The position numbers and the translations under genes were made by a program. 64,000 nt of DNA from Auanema rhodensis. Lineage: Eukaryota; Nematoda; Chromadorea; Rhabditida; Rhabditidae. The notes under the pieces are model-generated. The model made no database searches. It worked only from the letters and a program-made list of their open reading frames with translations, and had not been told where the DNA came from. The stretch lies in the NCBI GenBank assembly GCA_964057225.1, contig OZ059894.1, forward strand, positions 17,638,476-17,702,475. Reading direction: 5' to 3'. This document shows, in pieces, positions 52,380 to 64,000 of the stretch (positions are counted from its first letter, which is position 1; every line of letters begins with the position of its first letter).

Positions 52380-55300
52380 TTTAAAAGATTTAAAAAATTA
52401 ACTTCACCAAATAAAGATAAAACTAAGGTAAATTTAGCGTTCGCTAGAAGCGCACTGTTTCAAATGAATAGTTTCCCGAAAGAACGAACCCATGCCGGGC
52501 TTTATTTTTAAGGCATTCGTGCTGGGACCAAATCTAAGTTTAATTTCTGCCTTATGCTAAATATGTATATGTAAAAGCGTTACATATAAAAATGAATTAA
52601 ATTAAACAAATTGAAAAAGAAATAAATAATGCAAAAATTAGAGGTTAAAAAAGAGTATAGAATTTAAATTGAGAAATTTCAAATTAATATTAAATGCTTA
52701 AAATGATATCATTCATGCTATAATTTTTCTTATTATTTTTGTATGTTTTAGTATATTGTGAAGTTATTGAAAGATTATAATCAAAATAGTTAAAATAACA
52801 TCTACTATGGCTAATTTGAATGCACGATTTTTTGTGCAAACATAAGGGCACACTTGCTTAAAACAATTGGAAGTTATTAATAAAATTATAAAATCAAAAA
52901 GGGGCAAGGCTGAAAAACGCGTGAGGACTGTAACGTACGAATAGTTCTAAGAAATTCTGTTAACGATGCATTTTTCCAATTATGTTCAATATCTAATGTT
53001 TTACACTGATTTGACTGAAGGGATTTCCCTCAATGTACAGTATTTACCTCGAAATGAATTCTCGCCTGAGATATTAAACCATTGAACTATTTATTAATTA
53101 GTTCGGAATAAATTCGTCTGTTTATCCTGTCCTCATGTCCGTTTAGGTGGTTTATTTTCATAACATTATTTCAAAAATTATTAAATTACGAATACAAATC
53201 TCTTTAACAAAATATTCAAAAATATTCAATTTGGAAATCAGTTTATTCATGTTTCAATGATAAGTTTTGCATTTTTTACCAATTTCCCTAGCTATTATAC
53301 ATCATTGCATATGGTAATGATATTCTTGATCAGCGGTAAGATATAATTAAAGGACTGAACTAATCGGAGTCCTAGCACGAAATCTCGGAGGCCCTCTGTC
53401 GCATCGGCCGTATGTTCTTATATTATGTGACACATAGAAAAGAAACAGCAAAATATTAAATAAATACTAGTGTTCAACGGTCAGCTTCCATATGTGATTC
53501 TTTATTTTACTTTCAATGCCAAGAAACTTTGATATTTTAGAAAAATATTTATGGTGATTTCTAATTATATCATGAATTGGAAATTTTAAAGAATGCAAAT
53601 GTTAGAAAAAAGTTGTATTCAAGTTTCTCATCACATTTCAATCAAAAATTCAAGATTTATCGATTGTTCGCGTTTTCACGTAAATATAATTTTTTGTTTG
53701 GTCTTCTACTGAACGGTTGCTTACTGAATTCAAGTAGTTTTCCATTTTTCAACTAAGCTGTTTGTATCTATATCACTTCGACTAAAATAAATATCTTAAC
53801 AGAAAAAGATAGCTTTAGGAAAATAATGTTGAAATATTGCTGTCTCTATTGAGTACTAAGAAAACTCATCTTTAAAATTTTCAAATGTTTTCTTTAAACA
53901 AAATGAGCAGTTACAGAGATTGAATATGAACTTTTGACTTCTATGTGCGTACAGTTTTTAAAGTACTTTTCGACTTAAAGTTGTAGTTCCTTGTAGCATT
54001 TTTTTCCTTTACATCTATATTAATTGTTTAAAAGTTGGTAAAAACGGATTCCTTGATTTCTAATCATCGAAATTTTGTTTCTCGTTTTGTAATTGAATAA
54101 ATAAGAACATTATAAGCTTAACCATGTGGGTGGTTAATAAGTTTTCTTTGAACAAAATGGAAGTACTGCGTTCAAAGTGTTATTAATAGGTTTTGACACA
54201 ATTCCTTAAAATTCGATTCTTAAATTATGTTTTAAGTCGTTTGAAGTTGCTCTGGGCTGCTTTTCCTTTCGTCTAATTGAATGACGTTTGCAATTTCTTC
54301 ATCTGCCTACATACAAACATCCTGATTCACCTTTAGTGAAATCTTTCTTTCATTTTCTATTTTAAAATTTTTGTTCGAAAATTCTAAATTGTTTAAAATT
54401 CTTAGGCAATTTCCGTCACTTTTTTTAGCTTCTTATCCCATTAGTTACTTTTGAAATAAGCTGTTTAGTAAGATTTGTGATGTTCCGCCTTTCTTTATAT
54501 ATCGTGCATTGAATTACTATTTTTATATTTATCTCTGAAACATAAATTTTTGTCTTTCCTCAAACTTGAATAACCTAGCATCATTTAGTAATTTTCCGGA
54601 AAAAAAGACCAAAAATACAAATAAATTATTCACCAATTTAATATTTTGCCAAATGTTTCTTCTCTCGCGTGTCTCTTGTTTGTAAAATGCTTTTGTTCGT
54701 GTCAAAAATTATTATAATGGCCTGTTAGAAATAGTTTTTTTGGCTTTTGATTTTTTAAAAAAGAAATAAATAAAAAAAAGTATAATACAAACCCTAATCA
54801 AAGTGTAGTAATTCAAAGCTAGTCCCCAACGTTTTTCTAATCTCCTCTAGCATTATATCCAAACCACAACCATTGTTATATGGTAGTTTCTAATAATAAT
54901 AATAACCAACATTTGTCTTTTCGGAGCTCTGTACATCATGTTCTTCGTTTTTGAAATTCTGCTCCTTTTCTATTCTGTCCTCTATACTATATCTTGTTCT
55001 TTCTTTATTTTTTTCTTTAAGCTACAACAGTATTTCTATATATATTAGATTATAAAATAAATTTTTCTTGATGATCGTAACAACCATGAATAATATTCTG
55101 TTTTAGACAGAAAAAACTACAACACCAATTAACCTTTAGCGTAGTCGTAATAATATTTTAATTCTCTTGGGCGAAATAGTACAATTTGGGCCATTTGTCT
55201 TTCTTTTAGGAATAAAAATGTTTTAAAGTATTTTTACTTTCAAACATATTTAACGAACTGTCTCATCTCATGCTCGATGTCCTCTATGTCTTCGTCAATT

Positions 55301-57469
55301 GAGCTAGTTGAAACACAGAATAAACTAACTGCTTATTACTTCATCAAATTCATAAATGATATTAACTCATTGACTAGTTTCGAGGCAGGCTGCTGCTTTT
55401 CAGCATTTCTCATATCAACCACCATATTTGAACTTTATAGGAAACCGCTAGTTTTAACATTTGTAAGCTCTGTTTGTCTTTTTTGGTCAATAGTGATCAA
55501 ATTTAGCAATCTTTGACTGTGGCATTTTAGCTTTTTCTCATAATTACTTTTATTTCCACTGTCAGACTGCAGTAGATTCCGGGGTTTCCGATGAAGCTAA
55601 CTAGTTTTACAATAGGTCATTAAAGTTTTTCCTGGCATTCCGACGAAAAATAGCACTATTTCTCTATACTAACAGCGATAGGATAAAAAAATTCTATGAG
55701 CTAGCTGTCTAGGCAGAGAAGCGTCACAAACCTCTGATAGAGCGAAATAGAGTGAAGGATGCAAGATGAATAAGAGAGGAAAATATAGAGAAAGAAAAGG
55801 GGAGAATAAGAGAGAGAGAGATGGAAAGAGGGTGGCAAAGAGAGGGAAAGAGGAAATAAGAGAGTATAGAGAATGGTAAAAGGAGAAAAGAGGGATGGGC
55901 AACAAACGAACGTAAAAAAAACTTATTTCTAGCCAATTCTGTCTGTCTCCCTCTTTTCTTAGTATGTATTCCGCTGATGTCGTATTTTCTTGTTAACATG
56001 TTTAGAAAGCAAGCTAAATAAAATGTCAAAAAATATATTCTTTGCTAACTCTTGGAATACGGTTTCCAACATTTACTTTTATATTAACTTATGTATCAAT
56101 TATACAATCTTACTTGCTTTTATCTGTTCATGAGCTATACCTTTTGGAAGCAAGAGATGAAAAAAAAAGAGATTTTTTCGTTTGGCTTTGTTCAGTTAGA
56201 AAACTGAAAAAAGTCAAAATATTTTTCCTGATCATCAATTTTTTATTTTCTAATCATACTGAACTAACATACCTTTTCATTGACTTTGTTTTGTTTATCC
56301 TGATTTTCTCTTTTCGGTTCAGCATTAGCTTTCTAGGCTTTTTAGGTCCTATTCGGTTTTCCGCACTAGAGATTGTGGCAAGAAATTTTAAAGAAAAGCG
56401 AAATACATTAAGCTTTAAGCAGATGACTGAATTCATCCAACTTTAGGTCTGTCGTCGTCTTCGTCATCGTCTGGCCATCTCCCCTCTCTCACTTAGCCCC
56501 ATAAACCACTTAGCTTTTCGTTTGAGTCCCATCGGTTTTCCACAAGACAAAACATTGAACGGATTATGTTTATTTCGCTGACTTGCCAAGCTTCTATTTG
56601 GATCTAAAACTTCTCAAAAGAAAACTATACAGTAATGGTCAGCAAACAAATTTTATTTTTATGAAATGTTGAAAACCAAAAAAAACTGCTCACAAAATTC
56701 AAAAAAGGAGATTAATGTAATACTCATTTCCCTTTTGCTTCCTGTGTTGATGACCATTCTACAAACCGACTTCTCCTGCTCTCCCTTTCTCTCTCCTCTC
56801 GTATTCCTTGTCATCGTTCAACAGCATCCCGCATCAGCAGAATCCATAGCCGTCATCATCTGGCAGCTTCCTTTCCGGACTTAATTTCCAGAAATGTCGC
56901 TTTCTTTCATGTTTGTGTGTCATGATCTGCCTTCCACACATATGCATGTAGTTCATTCTATCCTTTTATGAAGCCCGGATCCTCGAGCTCTTTTCCTCAG
57001 TCTCTTTTTCTTTTATAATCTTTTTGTCTAATTCTATCGCTTTTCATATATAATTCGTTCATTTCTACTCAAAGTTATGAATATGCTTCAAGTATTGATT
57101 CATTTCATCAAATGAACTAGTGAAGTTTACATCATATTTTATCAATCTCCTTTTATTCTTCCCTGCTCCTCCTCTTTCGTCGTTGTCGTCATCATCAGTC
57201 TTCCCGTTCTTTTTAAAGCCAAGTTTGTCAGAGAAAAAAAGAAGATATATGTATAGATAAAAATATACATACATGTATATAAATAATATAAAATATAAAT
57301 GTATATATACATATTTTTTTCATTTTAATACGAAGAGATATAAGAAAAAGAATAAGATATATAGAGGGCAAGAGAGAAAGAGACAGCGCGAGATGGAAAG
57401 ATGAAGAGAAAAAGAGGGCGAAGAGTGAAACTTGGAGAATGCAGGGACACAGAGAGAGAGGTCCTCATA

Positions 57470-57790
57470 TCAATGCGATCGGATGGTGTAGGCCTGGGCC
57501 TCTAGACTTGAGGCTGCTTGCCTGACTGGCTGAGCTTGCATGGGCCCATATCCGTATGCAGTCGTCTCCCCTATCGCCTGGGCTTTCGCATTGATTTTCC
57601 GTGCAGGGCCAATGAGCGCCGATGGCAAATTCCATTCTATCCACCATCTGAGGGAAACGGATTCCATCAACGCAGTCAAAGTAACCACTTCCACCGGAGG
57701 CTTTCTACTAACCTTAGCTTTGCTTTTTTCGGCAAAAGCTTGATCAAAATTGTTCCAAGCAGGACTATATATGAAGGTTTCCATCAGTCA
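57470..57790. other. GC-rich island with overlapping frames
   Basis: About 320 bp of nearly balanced base composition in AT-rich surroundings. The minus strand has a 104-codon frame (57784-57470, start METFIYSPAWNNFDQ) with in-frame stops just upstream of its ATG. The plus strand has frames of 96 and 67 codons. None resembles a family I know. It could be a promoter island, a noncoding exon or a single-exon small gene. Confidence 0.25.
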
Positions 57791-60700
57791 TCAGAACAAT
57801 TGACTTGAATATGTTACCCAGAGTGAGGTGGGAGGGAAACATATAGAGAAAGGGAAAGAGGGAGGGAAGAAAACGGCAGGGAGATATGGGTGGAGAGGGT
57901 ATGGAGAGAGAGAGGGGGGGGAGAAAAAGACGGGGGGAGAGATGTATCAGTCGTTCAGCAGTGAAGGCTCAGCCTATTGATTGCAGACATGCCTGCCTCC
58001 TAATGGTCGTACTCCGTTTTCTCTGTCTCTCTTCAACTTTCTCTTTCTCTGTCTCTTACTCTCTTTCCCTCTCATTGGATTAGTTGGTCGTCCTGTAGAA
58101 ACAGAGAAAAATACTGACTGCATTCTACAAAGGCATGGATATTAAAAAAGTAAGCGAGAGAGTGAGAGTTATTTAATTCTAATAAGAACTTCTGTTATGC
58201 TTTTACTAACTTGCTTGCCAGATGGTTGACGCTGCTGACAGGCCCAAATTTGTCTTGTTCTTTCTAACTATTGTGATTTTGCTGCTTTCTTCACTGATAT
58301 CTCAATCTTCTTAGTCGTGTTTCGCGTTATCTCCGTAGTCCTTGTGGGAAAGATGGCGTTGAGAAGCTACCTTCTAAGTCTTCGCGTGGTTTAAAGATTG
58401 CAACATGCTGTCATTCAATATCATTGAATCAGCAATCGATTTCTTCTTTTTCTTCTTCATTTCTTCTAATTTTACTTCACTGATTATTTCACTAGAAAAG
58501 ATTATTGACTTTATATTAGAAAATAATATTTTTTTCTATTTGAACATACCTAAAACTCTAGAAATTAGACAAAAGATTTGCTAAAGTTTTTTCAACCAAT
58601 CCAATTGTATACAGTCCGTCCTATTTCGGACAGCCAAACACATTTCTCCCTCCATTGTTGAAAGTAAAATAATGTGGCATAATATATCGTTTATATTTAC
58701 GTTCTGTATTTATTTATTTTGTATTTAACAATAATTTCAATTATCAACATTCCTTATTTATTTTATTTTTCAACTATTTTAACTTTATTATATATTTCCT
58801 ACATGTAACAATATGAATTGTCAAAAATTGCTTTTCCTACTTTGTTCCTCTGTCTCTCTTCGTTTTCTCGTTTAATTCGTTTTTAATTCTCTTTCTGCCA
58901 AAATATATTTCCATTTTCATATTCCAAAAATGTATTTGTTGACCCACTTTCGATTCTTTTAATGTTTTATACAATTCCTTATCATTTGCTAAATGATGAT
59001 CGTTGCTTCTAAATATTTTTATTTTACAGTTTGCTTTTTTCCTCTTCTCTACCAATATTTCATTATCGTTCTAGTCATCTTATTTTGGAATATTTTTTCT
59101 TAAACCTTTTCTCTATCTTTCTCTTTAAAACAATTCGTCGATGTTACTATATTTCAACAATTATCCTATTTTTCTTTTTTAATTAATATACAATAGCAGT
59201 CCACCCCACTATCGGTCTCTCTTTCCTTCTCTCCCACTCTCTCTCTCTTTTTATTTCTCTCTGCAGTTTTGTTGCTCATATAATATATTTCTATTTTATT
59301 TAAATTTCGTACATGTGTTATCAACATCTGTACGAATCTTTTTTCAAAAGTTCAATACTATTTTAAGTTTAATTCCAAAGATCGACTAAATAAAATCGCA
59401 CTTTGTTGACTTTAACGGTCAATCAACATACCGAATATAGTATTTATCTGACATATCTGTTCAATAATCCACATGTTTCCATTTGTATTACTATACTGAT
59501 CAAGATCAATGTTTTCTTCTTAATTAACAAACATTACGTATTTTGCGTACATCATCTAAGCTTCACATAATGTATTCTTCTGATTATAACAAGCTGCTGT
59601 ATTATATCGTTATCCATTCAAAAAAGCCTAATATTTATTTGATTTCCGTCTTTACTAGTTAATTCGGATTAGTCATGTTTTTCTCACCATTGAAAACAGG
59701 TATTATGTTTTTTGATCTAATACTATTCGAGATTTTTATAATGGGAACATTAGCCAAACATCAAATAATTTTAAAGATAGGTAGAGGGAAAAGAAAGGTT
59801 TGATATAGAGCACAGCTGCTTAATGACAAAGCTCAATTGATTTCCCCAACCTTGCTCTTTTACTCGATCATTCATACCATTCTCTGTTTTCACCAAAATG
59901 TTATTAATTGCATCGTATTTGATACATATACATACATATATATACATATCCTCATGTGAAGGATCTCGGATTTTCTATACTTCTGTATTTGTTTTTTCAA
60001 TATTAGTTCACCACAGTTATTTGTGAGCACATGTGCTTTTTCGCTGAGATTGTTTGTTAATCCTTTCATTTCTTTCGTTTCTTTTGCTCGTTTTCTTTTC
60101 AACCTCGTTCGTTTTCTTAAAGAATTTAGAAGTTGTCGAGGATGTCAATGAACCGTTGGCAGATATCCTCTTCGACTTAAAAGATATCTGGCAGAACATA
60201 TTTTTACGTAAATTTGAGATGAACTTTTTATTTTTTGGAACTAAACTGTATGAATCAGATAATAGGATTAATATTTAAACGTTATTCTTCCCAGAACGAC
60301 AATATGATTTGTAATATTCTTGGGCTCGTGAAGCTAGTTGTTGAATACTGTTTCGTTTTCACTGGTTCCTACATTGTTTTAAATATCAATCCGTAATATA
60401 ATTTCTCTCCCTTCCATTTATTTTGGTTAGATTTACTTGTTTATCCATTTTATTCGCATTGATTATGTTTGAACGTACCCATATGTTTATAAGCTCGCGT
60501 GAATATCGTGCGAACTCTGTTGCTGACGTCGAGCGTTCACGTTTTCGTCCCCGTATGCATTTTAATTAAAGTTAATCTTGCGAACGGTTGTGTATAATTC
60601 GTCCCTACTAACTTTCTCAAAATATTATTTTATTATCATCTTCGTTTTTTTCTGCGTTACATTTTTTTCTGATAATGTTTTTATGTTTCAACTCACAAAG

Positions 60701-62148
60701 AGTCTTTCTGTTGTTCGGGGGGTTTTGTTTTTTCCGGCATTCCATTCTCTCGACTTCTTTGTATACGCTTTATTCCCATCTTACAAGCTTTCTATTTCTT
60801 CACACATCTTCTCTTTTGGTTCTCTTTATTTCTTTTTAGCCATCTATTTAGTTCTCAAATCCTTTTTCTACTAAAGTGATTGTTTTTATTAAATTTTTAC
60901 TGTCTTTTCCGTTTAATTACTCTTAGTTAAGCTTTCCGGTTTTGCTCTGGGTTTAACTTACAGTTTTCAAACGTTTCACCGATCCTTTCTTTCCGGACGC
61001 TACCCTAAATTTATCAAAACTTTTGTATTTTTATAGAAAAATGGCATTTCCCCCACCTTCCTATCTGACTGAAATTCCTATCATATAATTCATCTGCCAC
61101 AAAATCCTATACTTTGAAATCTCCAATTGTTCTAGAGATGTTATTTTCTTCGCACTCACTAATTCATGTTACTAACAATATATTTTACCTGAGGTATCCA
61201 GATTAGCTTCCAAGTGTTGTTTCATTGAACAGGCATGCTCTGGCATCCTGGATAAAACGAACACAGGGATACACTACTTGAGCTCTCCATCATTTAACAT
61301 CTGGTGCATATGCTTCACCAGATTCGTTTAAACTCCTTTTTACACTTTTTATATTTATGTGTAGCTTGTCCCTCTTCACATATATATTCTCTCTTTAATC
61401 AAGCAATAATTCATATACTAGAATATAGATAATGATCTTTTATTATACGTTCATGATCTTTCTTTTAGATTAAACGAAAGGTTCTCGTTCTTGTGCATTT
61501 TACTTCACATGTGAACATTCTTCATAAAGTCACTTTTGTAACTACACAATACATCCTTTCTATCCCAAGCCTCTTCGAATTTTGTTAAAATGATCTCCTA
61601 TATAACGACTCACGTTTTCTAAACCAAAACGAAAAGTCTTTATTTATGAGAATTCTAGCATATTCCCAACATCAATAGCTCATGTATACTCACTAGTGTA
61701 TTTTTGTATATCTATTATTCCATATTTCTGCATTTTACATTATTGTTAACATTTTCAAACTATTTTATGGCTTTATGACTGTACATATTATAAAATTTCT
61801 GAGACTAATACTATGTTATTGCTGAAATGGTACGTGGAATTTGGCATACTAGACCTTATCATGTCAACCATTGTCTTATCAATTTGTGTCGCTTTTCTTC
61901 GGTAGCTAATCCTTTTAAATCATACTAATCTTATATATATATTCGTCTATTTTCTCTCCCAATTAATCATTGTTTGAATTTATGATCAATAGATTCGACT
62001 TTAAGCTGGTAACATCGTGCTTCTGTCTGCACTCTCCTCCGTTCCACGCTTATTGAAGTTGCAAACTATTAATTGTAGAACTATCTCAATTTTTGAATCG
62101 TTCCATCTTTGTTTCATTCGATAGATGCTTTAATTTTACATTATTTTC

Positions 62149-62150
62149 AG
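62149..62150 (+). other. 3' splice acceptor before the PLC-beta start
   Basis: TTATTTTCAG ends at 62150, 79 bases before the ATG at 62230. It is a strong acceptor for a spliced leader or a 5' UTR exon. Confidence 0.6.
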
Positions 62151-62229
62151 TGCCGGAATAGGGCAATGTTATAGATCGTTTGATAGAGACGGATTGATTA
62201 ACTGAAATTCCTTTATAAGGCGCGGCCCA

Positions 62230-64000
62230 ATGGCCAAGGAGTTTACATTCAACTGGCGTCCTAACATTCATCCTCTTTTATTAGAGGGATCCTTGTTTGA
62301 TAGGCTCGAAGATGTGGTTTGTTTCATAAGTTTCATTATATATCGTATATTTTCTTTCAATAGGAACTCCAAAACGAAGCAAAAAATCTTGTTAGAGTTG
62401 ACGAATTTGGATTTTTCATTCAAATTTTGATAGATGGTCGCGATGCAGTTGTCATTGATATGTCCCAGGTATGTTCAAAACAAAGTAATTGTATTCATCA
62501 AGTATATGATTCAGGTATGGGAAGCAAGGCGGTACGGTAGTCCGGCAACATGGAAGGCGGAAACAGATCCATCACCTAGAACGACTAAAGAAAATTTTGA
62601 AGAACGTATTGTTTGGATTACTTACGGCGAGGATATAGTTAACGTGAAAAGCGTATGTCTAATAGCTGATACTATGGAAATATCTAGGGTATGTATTATA
62701 AGTTATCTTTAACACCTTTTCTATTCATGAATTTTAGACTTGGCGCCACGCGCTTAATGATATTTTGAGACAAGCAAAAGCTCGACATGTTTGTCCAACA
62801 ACAAATTTTCTGAAATAGTACGTTTTCCTATTATTTTCTAACGATAATGATGGCTAGAAATTTGCTATTTGTTCACAATACAGCAAGTCGTCAATACATT
62901 GGTGTCTTTCGTGAACTGCATGCTAGTTCATTTATGAATTTGTAAATATACTGATCGGTTGCATACTGCATACTGCTCATATAGTAGTCGTGAATGTTTT
63001 ATCTGTTTATTCAACTGATATTCATTCAAAGTACTAACGATATATTCTTTCAAGCTGCTTTTAACAGATTATGCTCAATATTTAGGAAAATTATAACTGA
63101 ATTTTATTTTCAGTTGGAAATGGCTCACCTTAAGTGTATCAGATCGAAGGAAGATTCCAACGAAACATCTAATCAAAACGTTTTCTTCTGGAAAATCCGA
63201 AAAGATGGTCCAAAAGTGCCTTGCTGATCTTGGTTTAGGAGGAGAAAAAGTATGTTTTAATTTGATATTGGTTTGTATGCTTGTGATGCGTTGTGTGGAT
63301 TTTTTTCGGATGCTGTGTAGTTATCACGAATACTCTTTTCGTGATTTTGTGCATGGTTATACATTATTCTAATGCTGTATGCATGTGTTGTGATATATTT
63401 TATCCAAACAGACGTTCGAGAAGAAATTGAAGGATTTATTTTTGAATGTTGTAAATCTGTTGTGATTGTGTGTTTATAGTATTCAGTACCACGGGTAATC
63501 AATCGTTCAATGGGAAGGAAACTACGTAATTTCTACAAATGCAGAAGTCGTCGGAAGCGAAAGGTGGTTTTGTTGTAGCATGTAAATGATCGCATTAGCT
63601 TTGTAATGATTCTTTTGATCGTTTTTAAAAGAATTGAAAACTTTCCTCCAATTTTGTGACAATTTTTTCATTCAAGAGTTATGTATACATGACACTTGTA
63701 ATATATTATGTTTCTTCTGTTCTAATATACTTATAATGTATTGTTATGATTTAGGATAAGGAGGAAATTGATGTTGAAACACTCACATTCGACAGATTCC
63801 AACGCCTATTATACAAGATCTGTCCTCGAAATGATGTTCAAGAGTTATTCGTTAAATTGTAAGATTTCCTTTTTTTCCCTTCATATAACTATATTCTTTA
63901 AAGATCTGGACAAAAAGAGTTTCTAACTACTGAACGATTAGTTGTATTTCTTAATGAAGAACAACGTGATCCTCGGCTTAATGAAATTTTATTTCCTTTC
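62230..64000 (+). CDS. egl-8: Phospholipase C-beta (EGL-8 type), N-terminal part
   Basis: Gq effector that cleaves PIP2 to IP3 and diacylglycerol; in C. elegans EGL-8 promotes neurotransmitter release. Exons: 62230-62313, 62364-62468, 62515-62688, 62738-62817, 63114-63249, 63480-63563, 63755-63858, 63904-64000 (runs off the window). The 288 visible residues cover the N-terminal PH domain (MAKEFTFNW start to about 145) and the start of the EF-hand region ([17 protein letters not shown], then [20 protein letters not shown]). The catalytic X and Y domains and the C-terminal coiled coil lie beyond the end. The sequence follows recalled EGL-8 closely through [11 protein letters not shown]. Introns grow longer after exon 4 (191-296 nt), and the last acceptor is AAG. 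Confidence 0.95.

Larger units (their letters stand above)
52380..62150. other. Long gap between eIF4E and PLC-beta
   Basis: 9.8 kb between divergently transcribed genes. The left part is AT-rich. From about 54.9 kb the plus strand becomes T/C-rich, the sense orientation for egl-8. A GC-rich patch at 57470-57790 holds overlapping frames on both strands, GA-rich DNA lies at 55740-55890 and 57350-57460, and CT-rich DNA at 58020-58070 and 59210-59265. No frame gives a recognisable protein. Promoter and 5' UTR introns of egl-8 are the likeliest content. Confidence 0.5.

Noticed and set aside
61299..61323. Perfect 8-bp stem with a 9-nt loop (ATCTGGTG / CACCAGAT)
   Set aside because: Same reason; flanking bases do not extend the pairing.

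Overview
The window is a nematode nuclear chromosome segment, AT-rich (by eye roughly 70% A+T), with spliced protein-coding genes. The nematode call rests on the proteins. The beta-spectrin reads like Caenorhabditis UNC-70 almost throughout, the eIF4E resembles nematode IFE-3, and the phospholipase C-beta start resembles EGL-8. These likenesses are recalled, not searched. Most introns are 45-60 nt. Several genes have a splice acceptor directly in front of the first ATG, as spliced-leader trans-splicing would leave. The genus cannot be named from what is visible.

Layout. 1-8811 is pyrimidine-rich upstream sequence. 8821-20480 (+) is beta-spectrin (unc-70), 22 exons in the main form plus an alternative coding first exon at 10020-10572. 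21124-23103 (-) is a G-protein alpha subunit of the Gi/o tail type. 25448-26934 (+) is a caveolin. 26935-36896 is a 10-kb gap between converging genes; it holds a perfect CT array of about 105 bp, a possible unrecognised small multi-exon gene (33938-35845) and a palindromic MITE-like element (36373-36561). 36897-39835 (-) is the catalytic subunit of serine palmitoyltransferase. 39836-44268 is purine-rich gap with a 77-nt, 28-bp hairpin at 43647-43723. 44269-48416 (-) is an organic anion transporter (OATP/SLCO). 49684-51028 (+) encodes an unrecognised secreted, cysteine-free protein. 51409-52379 (-) is eIF4E. 52380-62150 is a second pyrimidine-rich gap. 62230-64000 (+) is the start of phospholipase C-beta (egl-8), cut by the window end.

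The genes do not form one pathway or operon. Several act at the plasma membrane or in signalling: spectrin skeleton with a phosphoinositide-binding PH domain, a heterotrimeric G alpha, PLC-beta (an effector of Gq, not of this Gi/o-type alpha), caveolin, and sphingolipid synthesis. I treat this as coincidence. Coding coordinates were built by hand: every junction keeps the reading frame and uses a GT donor and AG acceptor, and the products have normal family lengths (spectrin 2308 aa, G alpha 354, caveolin 227, SPT 606, OATP about 755, eIF4E 235).

The items most worth a second look are the long hairpin, the alternative spectrin N-terminus, the possible hidden gene in the 10-kb gap, the palindromic element, the uneven use of AAG 3' splice sites, and the secreted protein of unknown family.
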